Positions 1-8,850 of a stretch of 64,000 nucleotides of DNA are shown one piece after another. The notes below the pieces were generated by a model. It did no database searches and was not told where the DNA came from. It saw only the letters and a program-made list of their open reading frames with translations. Made by a program: the position numbers and the translations under genes. The DNA is taken from the NCBI GenBank assembly GCA_004293165.1, contig RDYL01000009.1, positions 62,001 through 126,000 on the forward strand, in the 5' to 3' direction. The stretch is from Flavobacteriia bacterium (GTDB taxonomy: Bacteria > Bacteroidota > Bacteroidia > Flavobacteriales > Flavobacteriaceae). Numbering within the stretch: position 1 is the first letter of the stretch; each line of letters begins with the position of its first letter.

Positions 1-3000
1 TAGCATTAGTATTCACCTTCATTACCACATCTTCATTTTCACAAAAAGTTGTATTACCTAATAATTTTAATGTAGGTAGCCCATTAAATACGGGTTTAAT
101 TTGGGTAGGCGAATTATACTCACATTCGTTGATACTTTTAACTTTTACCCAATAAAAATCAGAAGTAGATACCGTTAACAGATTGCTATTTGGTGCACCA
201 ATTACTGGTTGATTGCCTTTCATCCAAACATAATTGGCAACAGAACAATTATCATTATTGGGAATATAAGTTAAAGTAACAGATTGTCCTTGACATACCG
301 TAGCATTACTTGGTAATGCAACAATATCTCCAAAAAAACATTCTTTTGGAATATAAACCTGCGCTGTTAAAATTCGACTACATCCATAGGGATTAGTAAC
401 GGTACAAGTAACGTTATATGTGGTATCAGGTATTCCAAATACTCTATCTGGTGATGTTAAAGTATTTGATGCTCCATCTCCGAAATTCCATAAAACAGTT
501 GAGCCATCCTCTAGAAGAATACTTAAATCAAATTTGACTGATGTATTATGGCATTTAATCGATTGATTATTATTAACAATGATATTTAAAAACGGGTTAA
601 CACCTTGTAAATTAACAGTATATACTTTACTACAAACAATAGTTGGAGTGCCAGGATATGTACCTTCAACTTCTTGTTTAAAAATATAGTTTCCTGCTGG
701 CAAATTTTGTATTTCAAATACACCTAAACTAGGGTCATAAGAGACAGGACCAGTAAAAGTAGCGGCACCTGAAAGCTTGTAATAAAAACGTACGGTTTGC
801 GATGCTACTGGTGCATAAAAATTACTATTATCAATAAAATTGACATTAAAACTATTATTATTGGCACATTCAACTACATAAGAGAAATCTGGTTTATAAG
901 GAATAACTACATCTTTTATACTAATTAAGTAGCCAGGGCCACCTTCTTCACATGGATAATAAACTTTGTATACAATTTTATAATTGCCTGGTTCGCCAGT
1001 TAAAACAGTACCATTAATAGTGTAGTTTCCACTTCCTGAACCCAATACAATCCATTCTTCACTTAATGGTGTTCCTGTTGCAGTTCCTTGAAAAGTAATT
1101 TGACCACAAGCACTCAAATAAGAAGTATTAGAAATAGTATCTGTAATAGTACAAGGTTCAATATCAGGGCAAACTTGAGAAATATTAATCCCATTTGACT
1201 CTCTAATACACCCATTTGAATTAGTAACTCTAAAAGTATAATAACCAAATCCCATAGCTGGCGTAACATTTAAAGAGGTTCCTGTTTGAGCTGGTGATAA
1301 TGCAACTCCATTTTTATACCATTGAAAAGTAACTCCTGTAGTGTTAGAAGATACAGTTATTGTAGCATTAATTTCGGCAGTTGTACAAAAAGCATTGTAT
1401 TGACTCGTTAAAGTTGCAATAGCTGGAGGATTAGGTAAAACGGTTACAGTTACCGAACTAGTATTGGTTTGACCACATCCATTTGCATTGGCAATAAAAG
1501 CAGTGACAACTTGTCCAATATTAGTTGTTGAATTATTGTTAAATGTTGTTGTTTGCGTAAAAACACCAGGTGCTGTAGTATAAGCTCCAGAACCAAAATT
1601 CCAAGTCACTTGGTCAGTTGCACTTAGTGGAACTCCATTGATAGACGATATAGTAAAAGTTACAGGATACAAACTTCCAGCACACACTGGATTATTAGAT
1701 GCTGTAATAACAATCTCAGTTTTTGGATACAAAGTAATTTGCTTAACAAACTGTGGTGCAGGTGTAATAGTACATTTACCAATAGTTAATATCAAATCTA
1801 CTGTAGTAACAGCAGTAACATTATTCCAAGTAACATCTACAGAATTTGTTCCTTGACCATTGGATATACTTCCTAATGTTGACGCTACAAGACCATTTGA
1901 TGCATTTGCAAAACTCCAAGTATAAGTATCACCATCTGTGTGTAAATTTGAAGTTCCTGTTTTTAAGGCTTGATAACTAGCAATAGAGTTAGCACAAATA
2001 GCTGTAAAATTTGAAGAAATCTGAGCATTTACAGAAATTTGATTTATTGTGATGATTTTTGGATCAGACATACACGATATCGGTGATATTGTTTTCTGAT
2101 ACACTTTAATCGTTGCAGGAAAAGCTCCTGTAAAAGTAACATTAACTTGATTACCTGTATTTGCTCCTACAATTGAACCATTGGTAACTTCCCAATAATA
2201 ATCATTTGAAAGATTTGGATTTTGTACAGTATAAGTATAAACAGAGTTAGGGCATACCTCTAAAATTCCATTTACACCCTTTGGCACCAACGGCTTTGCA
2301 ATAACAGTAATAATTTTCTGTTCACCTGCACAATAGCCTGCACCAGTAGCTGTCAAAATATAAGAACCACTTTGATTAAAAGTATAGGAAAATGTTGTAC
2401 TATTCGATGCAGAATAGATAGTTACACCCGTATTAGTTCTTAAATTCCATTGCACAGGAATCCCATCATTTGTAGTATATACAGAGGAATTATTCTGACA
2501 TACAAATTGTTCTCCAGTAATCTCTAAAGGTCTAGAAATTAAAATTTCTAATTCCGCTTCACCTCCACAATGCAATAAAGTATTGATATAAGTAGCACGT
2601 AAAGTAATAGTTCCCATTGTATAGGGAGTAACAATTACTTCATTACGCTGGTCAGTTAATATAATTTCACCTAAATCATTATTTACATTGCCAACAATTT
2701 CCCATTGAATGTCTGTGGTAGGCCATTGAGGTAACTTGTACCTCCCCTGCCCTTTATAACAGATATCAGTAGGACCTTGTATGGTTCCCTGAGTCTGTAT
2801 TACAGGGACCTTAATAGTACTTGGCTCTAGGCAATCTAAACGACAATCCATTGGGTAAAAAGTAACATAGCCAAAACCATTCGAATCAACAGCATTCCAT
2901 AAAACCTCAATATTACCACCACCTTCAGATATAACCCGACCACCATTTACGGTCCAATTAAAGTGCTCATGACAAATATCCATCCCATCAAACGGTAGAG

Positions 3001-3775
3001 AATAAATTGAGGATTGCCCCTCACAAATAACAGTTGGACAAGAAATTTCAAATCCTCTTCCTTTCACTTTAAATTTTAATACATATTCACTCGTACAATT
3101 ACATGCATTAGTAACAGTCAAAATGGCCTTATATTCACCATCTTCTGTAAATGCAACCGACGGTTGAAACTCAGAAGAGGTTGTAAAAGTACCTGTTGTA
3201 TTATTCTTAAAAACCCAATGATAACTAATTAAACTAGTACCATTATTAGCAGACGAAAGATTAATAAAGTTGATGACTTGATCCCTACAAAGATAAATGT
3301 TGTCATCAGGCGTGTATTGGTGCAATGGAGCAATCTCAAACAATGCTGACGGAATAACAATTTTCTCTATACATAAAGTTTTGGATAAAATCGTACTTCC
3401 AGATACAATTGTAAACGATACAGAGCCTGTTCCTACTGCGCCCCAACTCACCGTACATACAGTGTTGGTAGCATTGGAAAGAGTACCACCCCCAACACTC
3501 CAAGTGGTGGTAGCACCAGCTGGTAAATTAGTCAAAGTATAATGAACGACACTTTGCTCACACATTCGGATGCAATCAGATTCACCTATATCTTCTATAA
3601 AGACTTTTTTTCTATCATCATAATTATAGGTTTGGCAGCCTACTTCTTTGTCCCAAGAAATAGCAATTCCGCTATTAGTTTGGGAATATCCTTTTGCACT
3701 TCCCAATAGCAAAAAGGAAGCTAAGATTAAAACAAAAAATATTTTTTGTCTGACTCTAAAGAGTTGTTTACTCAT
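1..3775 (-). CDS. PKD-repeat surface adhesin, 5' part (runs off the window)
   Basis: A large secreted surface protein read leftwards and cut by the window edge; about 1,258 residues are visible with no stop. It begins with a signal peptide: basic MSKQLFRVRQK, then a hydrophobic core ending near LLLGSAKGYSQ. The rest is a chain of repeated beta-sandwich modules. The PKD-like motif NFGDGA is encoded near 474-492 and the Ig-like motif FQWYKNGV near 1310-1330, and conserved cysteines recur in VCQGQSV and FCENED. Such proteins in Flavobacteria are exported by type IX secretion and act in adhesion or gliding (SprB-like); the C-terminal sorting domain would lie outside the window. A decayed copy of its start lies at 40495-40713. 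The class is clear; the exact role is not. Confidence 0.85.
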   Translation of the reverse strand, partial: MSKQLFRVRQKIFFVLILASFLLLGSAKGYSQTNSGIAISWDKEVGCQTYNYDDRKKVFIEDIGESDCIRMCEQSVVHYTLTNLPAGATTTWSVGGGTLSNATNTVCTVSWGAVGTGSVSFTIVSGSTILSKTLCIEKIVIPSALFEIAPLHQYTPDDNIYLCRDQVINFINLSSANNGTSLISYHWVFKNNTTGTFTTSSEFQPSVAFTEDGEYKAILTVTNACNCTSEYVLKFKVKGRGFEISCPTVICEGQSSIYSLPFDGMDICHEHFNWTVNGGRVISEGGGNIEVLWNAVDSNGFGYVTFYPMDCRLDCLEPSTIKVPVIQTQGTIQGPTDICYKGQGRYKLPQWPTTDIQWEIVGNVNNDLGEIILTDQRNEVIVTPYTMGTITLRATYINTLLHCGGEAELEILISRPLEITGEQFVCQNNSSVYTTNDGIPVQWNLRTNTGVTIYSASNSTTFSYTFNQSGSYILTATGAGYCAGEQKIITVIAKPLVPKGVNGILEVCPNSVYTYTVQNPNLSNDYYWEVTNGSIVGANTGNQVNVTFTGAFPATIKVYQKTISPISCMSDPKIITINQISVNAQISSNFTAICANSIASYQALKTGTSNLHTDGDTYTWSFANASNGLVASTLGSISNGQGTNSVDVTWNNVTAVTTVDLILTIGKCTITPAPQFVKQITLYPKTEIVITASNNPVCAGSLYPVTFTISSINGVPLSATDQVTWNFGSGAYTTAPGVFTQTTTFNNNSTTNIGQVVTAFIANANGCGQTNTSSVTVTVLPNPPAIATLTSQYNAFCTTAEINATITVSSNTTGVTFQWYKNGVALSPAQTGTSLNVTPAMGFGYYTFRVTNSNGCIRESNGINISQVCPDIEPCTITDTISNTSYLSACGQITFQGTATGTPLSEEWIVLGSGSGNYTINGTVLTGEPGNYKIVYKVYYPCEEGGPGYLISIKDVVIPYKPDFSYVVECANNNSFNVNFIDNSNFYAPVASQTVRFYYKLSGAATFTGPVSYDPSLGVFEIQNLPAGNYIFKQEVEGTYPGTPTIVCSKVYTVNLQGVNPFLNIIVNNNQSIKCHNTSVKFDLSILLEDGSTVLWNFGDGASNTLTSPDRVFGIPDTTYNVTCTVTNPYGCSRILTAQVYIPKECFFGDIVALPSNATVCQGQSVTLTYIPNNDNCSVANYVWMKGNQPVIGAPNSNLLTVSTSDFYWVKVKSINECEYNSPTQIKPVFNGLPTLKLLGNTTFCENEDVVMKVNTNA

Positions 3776-3837
3776 AATAATTGTGTTTTGGTTAGTAAAA
3801 ATTTATAGCCAAAATACGGAAGGAAATAAAAAATAAT

Positions 3838-3900
3838 TTACGGTGTTTTTAAGGTTTTTATTACGGTAACACCGTAATATTTTCCATCTATTTACCGTAA
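3838..3900. promoter_or_regulatory. Symmetric 63-bp operator-like dyad upstream of the adhesin gene
   Basis: Four 7-bp half-sites lie at 3838 (TTACGGT), 3861 (TTACGGT), 3871 (ACCGTAA) and 3894 (ACCGTAA), with steps of 23, 10 and 23 bp, so the block is symmetric about its centre. It starts 63 bp upstream of the adhesin ATG. The same four half-sites with the same steps occur at 40775-40837 in front of the decayed adhesin copy. This looks like a binding site for a multimeric regulator; the protein is unknown. Confidence 0.6.
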
Positions 3901-3956
3901 TAACAAACTATTTTATACTCGTAATTTTAAAAAATATTTTTAAAACAAAACAGAGA

Positions 3957-4133
3957 ATGAAAAAAATACTATTTCTAGCAATTGCTATGGCATGCAGTCT
4001 AACACTCCAAGCCCAAGAAAAAAAATCAAAAACCTACAAACAACACAGAAGTGCCGAAACTGGAAGATACATCACAAAAAAAGAAGCTAAAGAAAAGCCT
4101 AGTACAACTTATAGTACCAAAAGGAAAAGGTAA
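3957..4133 (+). CDS. Small secreted basic protein (58 aa)
   Basis: ATG at 3957, TAA at 4131-4133. The product has a clear signal peptide (MKKILFLAIAMACSLTLQAQ) and a basic mature part of about 38 residues. That part contains SAETGRYITKKEAKEKP, resembling the short SA-TGRFVTK-A--HP-TT motif found in many tiny bacterial proteins of unknown role. It reads away from the adhesin gene across the shared dyad region, so the two may be divergently controlled. No function can be assigned. Confidence 0.6.
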   Translation: MKKILFLAIAMACSLTLQAQEKKSKTYKQHRSAETGRYITKKEAKEKPSTTYSTKRKR

Positions 4134-4186
4134 TATAATTGTTGATATTTACTAGTTACCAGCCATTTTAATACGACAACTAAACA

Positions 4187-5125
4187 ATGAATTTAACAGT
4201 AGAATATAAAGACACCGCAGGGACAATTACTAATCAAACTCACAACTTGACACGAATTGCTTTTGCAAAACATTTAGCAATTGCTGGACAAGGTTTTGCC
4301 CCAAGTCCTCAAAAACTTATTAGGACACTTTCAATGTTTTTTCATTACAGCTATTACGTGCAAAGACAAGCATTTAATAACAATAGGTTTTCGGAGCCAC
4401 CAATACATCTTTCCGACCCAACTGAAAAAGGACAGTTTTCAAATCTTGCAGGTAAAGCAATAGCGGACTATTTATCAAAACGAATTGACCAAAGTATTTT
4501 TACTGTAAACTATGAAGCTGCAATGAGACTAAGGAATATGCCACTGAATGTTGGACGACCTGACTTACTTGCGTATAAACAAAATTCAATGTTTGCTATT
4601 GAAACAAAGGGTTATTCTGGTGGACACGGTAATATGACAACACATAAAACCCAATCTCAAACAGGCGGAATTCCAGTCAATTTTTCTGTTGCTTGTGTTT
4701 CTTACAACCTATACAACAATGTTCAATGTAAATATCACGACCCATATAATGACAATGTTCCTTATGACAACGAATTATTAAGAAAGCTAACTAAACAATA
4801 TTATATTGGACTTTCAGAATTTTTAAACGAAAAATATTTCAACTATAGAGAAATAGAAATTCAAGGCGAAAATTTTTATGAAGTTGAGTTATCTTATAGA
4901 CCATTTGAAAAATTATTCCCTGATGAATTTCCGTTCAGACATTTTTGGCATTTTGAAATTCTTGAATATTACAGACCGAGATTAATTCTTCCACTAGCAA
5001 TAAGAGATTATGCAGAAGACGGTATTACAAATGAAATTAAACCATTCATTTTTGACACGAATAAAGAACATGAAAAAAACTTGTATGTAGACAATGACAG
5101 AATTGGACTTCAAATTAGACGATAA
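4187..5125 (+). CDS. PD-(D/E)XK nuclease-like protein (312 aa)
   Basis: The middle of the protein (about residues 119-145) reads GRPDLLAYKQ followed by FAIETKGYSGG. This is a plausible PD-(D/E)XK site with D in RPD and E-T-K as the ExK part. No helicase or methylase domain is present. The gene stands alone between two inverted 10-bp copies, GTTACCAGCC at 4155 and GGCTGGTAAC at 5132, an arrangement like an integron-type gene cassette. It may be an orphan nuclease used in defence; no target is known. An overlapping 60-residue reading frame at 4281 is a shadow. Confidence 0.6.
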   Translation: MNLTVEYKDTAGTITNQTHNLTRIAFAKHLAIAGQGFAPSPQKLIRTLSMFFHYSYYVQRQAFNNNRFSEPPIHLSDPTEKGQFSNLAGKAIADYLSKRIDQSIFTVNYEAAMRLRNMPLNVGRPDLLAYKQNSMFAIETKGYSGGHGNMTTHKTQSQTGGIPVNFSVACVSYNLYNNVQCKYHDPYNDNVPYDNELLRKLTKQYYIGLSEFLNEKYFNYREIEIQGENFYEVELSYRPFEKLFPDEFPFRHFWHFEILEYYRPRLILPLAIRDYAEDGITNEIKPFIFDTNKEHEKNLYVDNDRIGLQIRR

Positions 5126-5128
5126 AAA

Positions 5129-5148
5129 AACGGCTGGTAACAGCCGTT
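5129..5148. repeat. Hairpin at the end of the nuclease-like gene; possible cassette boundary
   Basis: The sequence ACGGCTG-GTAA-CAGCCGT forms a perfect 7-bp stem a few bases after the stop codon. Its GGCTGGTAAC is the inverse of GTTACCAGCC at 4155-4164, in front of the same gene. It could be a terminator, but it lacks a T run. The paired layout fits a gene-cassette boundary better. Confidence 0.4.
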
Positions 5149-5210
5149 AATAACAACAACCATTGTAAAGCATTGATTTCATTGATTTTTTTTCAAAATA
5201 AATTTAACTG

Positions 5211-5229
5211 GTACAACATAGGTACAACA
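5211..5229 (+). repeat. Paired GTACAACA sites (possible left integrase arm sites)
   Basis: Two copies of GTACAACA start at 5211 and 5222 (11 bp apart). The same pair, 12 bp apart and in the same orientation, starts at 32163 and 32175 just upstream of the integrase gene. One ATTGCAAT octamer, typical of the mobile element, lies nearby at 5258. I infer that this may be the left end of the mobile unit. No direct-repeat core site could be picked out. The stretch 5126-5381 holds no gene. Confidence 0.4.
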
Positions 5230-5381
5230 AATCGAAAGTTTCCTATTAATGCTAACTATTGCAATTTTTACTTCGTCTAAATCTTTCATATATTTGATAG
5301 AAAAATCTATAAAAAATAGCGATTATATTCAAGTTAGTTGCTATGATTTCGCACCAATCTTAAAAAACACATTTTCTCACT

Positions 5382-6827
5382 ATGTTAATTGCAATCGACA
5401 AAGATGGTAATAGAACTTTACCAACTAAAAAAGGTAGAGGATTTTGTCAATTATGTTTAAATGAAGTATTAGCATATTGTGGCGAAATTTACATTCATCA
5501 TTGGAGACATAAAAATCTTAATTTCTGTGACTCATGGAAAGAAAGCGAATCAGATTGGCATAGACAATGGAAAAATGAATTTCCAAAGGAATGGCAAGAA
5601 ATAGTAATTAATGAAGATTACGAAAAACATATTGCAGATATTAAAACACCGAACGGTTTAGTTTTAGAGCTTCAAAACTCGTCTATTTCTAGTGCTACAA
5701 TTAAAATTCGTGAAAACTTTTACCAGGACATATATTGGTTAATAAATGCAAATGAATTTAAAGATAATTTTAGCATAAGAAGTGCGGTAACTACAATTCT
5801 AAGAAATAAAGATAGAAGCCATAATGACAATAATTATTATGGTCATTCAGAAAGTTATGATTTACAAAAATTAAGGGAAAAGCATAAAAAAACTGAAAAC
5901 ACCTTAAAAAACCTCGCTTATGAATATGAACAAAAATCAAATACAATTATATCTTTTGAAAAGTACTTACTTGATATAAAAGAAAACATAAAAGAATATT
6001 TTAATGGATATTATTATTCATCAATAATTTATGATTTTAAAACTGATAATAATAATCTAATTAAAAGTATAAAAGAGAATATTACTAAATTGAATGATGA
6101 ATTGATTCAAAAAGAGTTAATTATCACAACTATTAATAATCTCAAAAAGTGTAATCTTGATGGTTTTGAAAAATATAGATACATTAAAACAGAATCTATA
6201 AACGCCTCTTCTTTCGAGAAATGTATAATGATTGAAAAAGAGAAAACACCAACATTTTTTCCAAACATTTTGAAATTTAATAGTAAAGAAGAATTTGACA
6301 GAATTAAAAGAAATCCCAATTATTATATTTTAGTTGACACAACTGAAAAATTTGATAGAACAACAAATGAAATTGTTGCTATTCAAAAACAAATAGAGCT
6401 ACTAAATACAGAAATAGAAATTCTAAAAGAAAAAACAGAAGTAGAATTGGTTGATTTTTTAAAACAAAAAATCGTTGATGAAAACAATAATAGAAAGCTA
6501 ACCGATTCAGAATTTGAGAAGAAAACCTATAAACTTTATGACTTGAGTGTTAAAATCAAAGAAATGGAAGCATCAGAAAATGAAGAGCATTCAAAATTTG
6601 TACAAAAAATGGAACTTGAACATAAAGAGGATCGGGTTAGAATTATGAAAAACTACAAAGGATTATATTTCTATGATTGGAAACATCGTCGAAAAAGTTG
6701 GGATTACTCAGAAAGAAAAATATTTCTTGACTTTGAAAAGCACATTTTTGAAATAGTTGACGAAAGAACATTAAAAAAAATAGAAAAAATTGATTTTATT
6801 GAGTTAATAAAAAATTGGAAAAAATAA
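5382..6827 (+). CDS. CoiA-like nuclease-domain protein with long coiled coil (481 aa)
   Basis: The first ~140 residues resemble the competence protein CoiA family: a Cys-containing zinc-binding-like region (GFCQLCLNE, HHWRHKN), then W-H-x-x-W-K, and the nuclease-like block HIADIKTPNG-(7)-LQNSSIS. The remaining ~340 residues are Lys/Glu/Asn-rich and largely helical with coiled-coil stretches. CoiA is known from transformation and is a predicted PD-(D/E)XK-type nuclease. Here the gene is isolated and next to restriction genes, so a defence role is as likely. It has its own spacer on both sides. Confidence 0.65.
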   Translation: MLIAIDKDGNRTLPTKKGRGFCQLCLNEVLAYCGEIYIHHWRHKNLNFCDSWKESESDWHRQWKNEFPKEWQEIVINEDYEKHIADIKTPNGLVLELQNSSISSATIKIRENFYQDIYWLINANEFKDNFSIRSAVTTILRNKDRSHNDNNYYGHSESYDLQKLREKHKKTENTLKNLAYEYEQKSNTIISFEKYLLDIKENIKEYFNGYYYSSIIYDFKTDNNNLIKSIKENITKLNDELIQKELIITTINNLKKCNLDGFEKYRYIKTESINASSFEKCIMIEKEKTPTFFPNILKFNSKEEFDRIKRNPNYYILVDTTEKFDRTTNEIVAIQKQIELLNTEIEILKEKTEVELVDFLKQKIVDENNNRKLTDSEFEKKTYKLYDLSVKIKEMEASENEEHSKFVQKMELEHKEDRVRIMKNYKGLYFYDWKHRRKSWDYSERKIFLDFEKHIFEIVDERTLKKIEKIDFIELIKNWKK

Positions 6828-7030
6828 ATATCACGATAACAGAAATATTCTTTTAAACAACCTTTTTCATGTCGTTAACAGAATATTAAAACTTCATCTT
6901 TTACACTAATATCTTTATTAAAACTAACCTTACAAAAGAGTATTCACATTTTTGGAACAACATAGAAAACTATCGACTTAAAAAACTAAATTTGTGACTT
7001 AAAATTTATGAATCGATTATAACATAATAA

Positions 7031-8845
7031 ATGGCAAAAAAAGATTATAGTAACCTAACCAAAGAACAATTACTTGACGTAATTGAAAAATTGGAAAATA
7101 AGAAAAAATATGGGTTAGTTTGGGATGAAGAGCGTGTTCCCGAAAAAGTTGTAACTGACTGCCAAAATAAGTTACCTGTTTTAACAGCAGTGAACTCAAA
7201 AGAAATTACTACAAACGAAACAGAACCAACTCATATCCTTATCGAAGGAGACAACTACCATGCTTTATCCGTATTAAATTATACGCACAAAAATAAAGTT
7301 GACTTAATCTATATTGACCCACCTTATAATACTGGTAGCAAAGACAATGTATTCATTTACAATGATAGAATTATTGATAAAAACGATACATATAGACACA
7401 GTAAATGGTTGAATTTTATGGGAAAACGTCTTGAATTAGCAAAAGCCCTAATGAAAGATGAAGCTACTATTTTTATATCCATTGATGATAATTCTATCGC
7501 ACAACTTAAATTGCTTTGTAATAAAATTTTTGGTGAAGACAATTTTATTACTGTCCTTCCAACTATTATGAATTTGAAAGGAAATCAAGACCAATTTGGT
7601 TTTGCAGGAACTCACGAATACACATTAGTATATTCTAAAAATAAAGCAAAGACAAAAATAAATGAATTTGATTTAGATGACGAGGAGATGGACGAATGGG
7701 ATGAAGATGAGTTTGGTTTTTTTAAACGTGGTGCTCCAATGAGAGCGACTGGAGCAGAATCAAGAAGAGAAAATAGACCAAAAATGTTTTATCCAATTTT
7801 GGTAGATAAAGAATCCAAAGAAATAATTCCTATTAAAGATAATGAGTTTAAAACCATTTATAACGCAACATCAAAAACATTTGATGATAATCATTTAATT
7901 GATTTACAAAATAAGTATGAAGCAGATGGATTTGCCTTTATAATACCTAAAAATGATGATGGGTCTTATGGTAGATGGCGTTGGGGATGGAGCAACGAAA
8001 ACAAAGAAAAATTAAAAACAGAAGTACTAATTTCAGAGGGAAATGGTAGTTTTTCGTTTTATAAAAAACAACGTCCATCAATAGGTGATTTACCTTCAAA
8101 AAAACCAAAAACATTGTTTTATAAAGCAACATATAGTTCGAGTACCGGGACAGCGTTATTGAAAAGAATTTTTAATAATAAAAAAGTGTTTAATAATCCT
8201 AAACCTGTTGATTTAATAAAAGATATTATACTACTTGGCTCAAACAATGATTCAATAATTGTTGATTTCTTTGCAGGTTCGGGAACTACTGCTCAAGCAG
8301 TATTAGAATTGAATAGAGATAATCCTGCAAGTAATAGGAAATTAATTGTCTGCACTAATAATGAAAATGAAATTTGCGAAACAGTTACTTTACCGAGAAT
8401 AGAAGCAGTAATAAAAGGTTATACCTATAAAGTTAAAAAAAGAGAAATTGAAGTTGAAGGCACTGGAAATAATCTGAAGTATTTTCAAACCTCATTTGTT
8501 GCAAATAATCGAAATAAAGACCAGTTAAAAATTGATATTACCAAAAAATGTACTGAAATGCTCTGTTTGAAAGAGGGAATTTATAACCTATATAAAGAAA
8601 CCATCGATTATAAAATATTTCAACATAGTAATAAGTATTTAGCTGTTTATTACGATTTTGCCAATGTAACACTTGATGAACTAAAAGACGAAATGAACTC
8701 TTTAAAAGGAGAAAAAGTTTTATATTGTTTTACAGTTGATACTGAGTTAAATAAAATAAATTTTAGAGGTTGGAAAAACACAAGACTTGAACCAATTCCT
8801 CAAAAAATATTAGATGTTTATAAACGTATCTTTAATAACGATTAA
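7031..8845 (+). CDS. mod: Type III restriction-modification methyltransferase (Mod)
   Basis: DNA N6-adenine methyltransferase of a type III system, 604 aa, normal for the family. The catalytic motif DPPYNTG lies about residue 96, and the SAM-binding FAGSGTT about residue 415; the order DPPY before FxGxG marks the beta class of most Mod proteins. The target-recognition domain lies between them, including an acidic stretch near residue 215. The res gene follows after 5 bp, so the two form one operon. Mod alone methylates; with Res it forms the restriction complex. Confidence 0.93.
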   Translation: MAKKDYSNLTKEQLLDVIEKLENKKKYGLVWDEERVPEKVVTDCQNKLPVLTAVNSKEITTNETEPTHILIEGDNYHALSVLNYTHKNKVDLIYIDPPYNTGSKDNVFIYNDRIIDKNDTYRHSKWLNFMGKRLELAKALMKDEATIFISIDDNSIAQLKLLCNKIFGEDNFITVLPTIMNLKGNQDQFGFAGTHEYTLVYSKNKAKTKINEFDLDDEEMDEWDEDEFGFFKRGAPMRATGAESRRENRPKMFYPILVDKESKEIIPIKDNEFKTIYNATSKTFDDNHLIDLQNKYEADGFAFIIPKNDDGSYGRWRWGWSNENKEKLKTEVLISEGNGSFSFYKKQRPSIGDLPSKKPKTLFYKATYSSSTGTALLKRIFNNKKVFNNPKPVDLIKDIILLGSNNDSIIVDFFAGSGTTAQAVLELNRDNPASNRKLIVCTNNENEICETVTLPRIEAVIKGYTYKVKKREIEVEGTGNNLKYFQTSFVANNRNKDQLKIDITKKCTEMLCLKEGIYNLYKETIDYKIFQHSNKYLAVYYDFANVTLDELKDEMNSLKGEKVLYCFTVDTELNKINFRGWKNTRLEPIPQKILDVYKRIFNND

Positions 8846-8850
8846 TAAAT

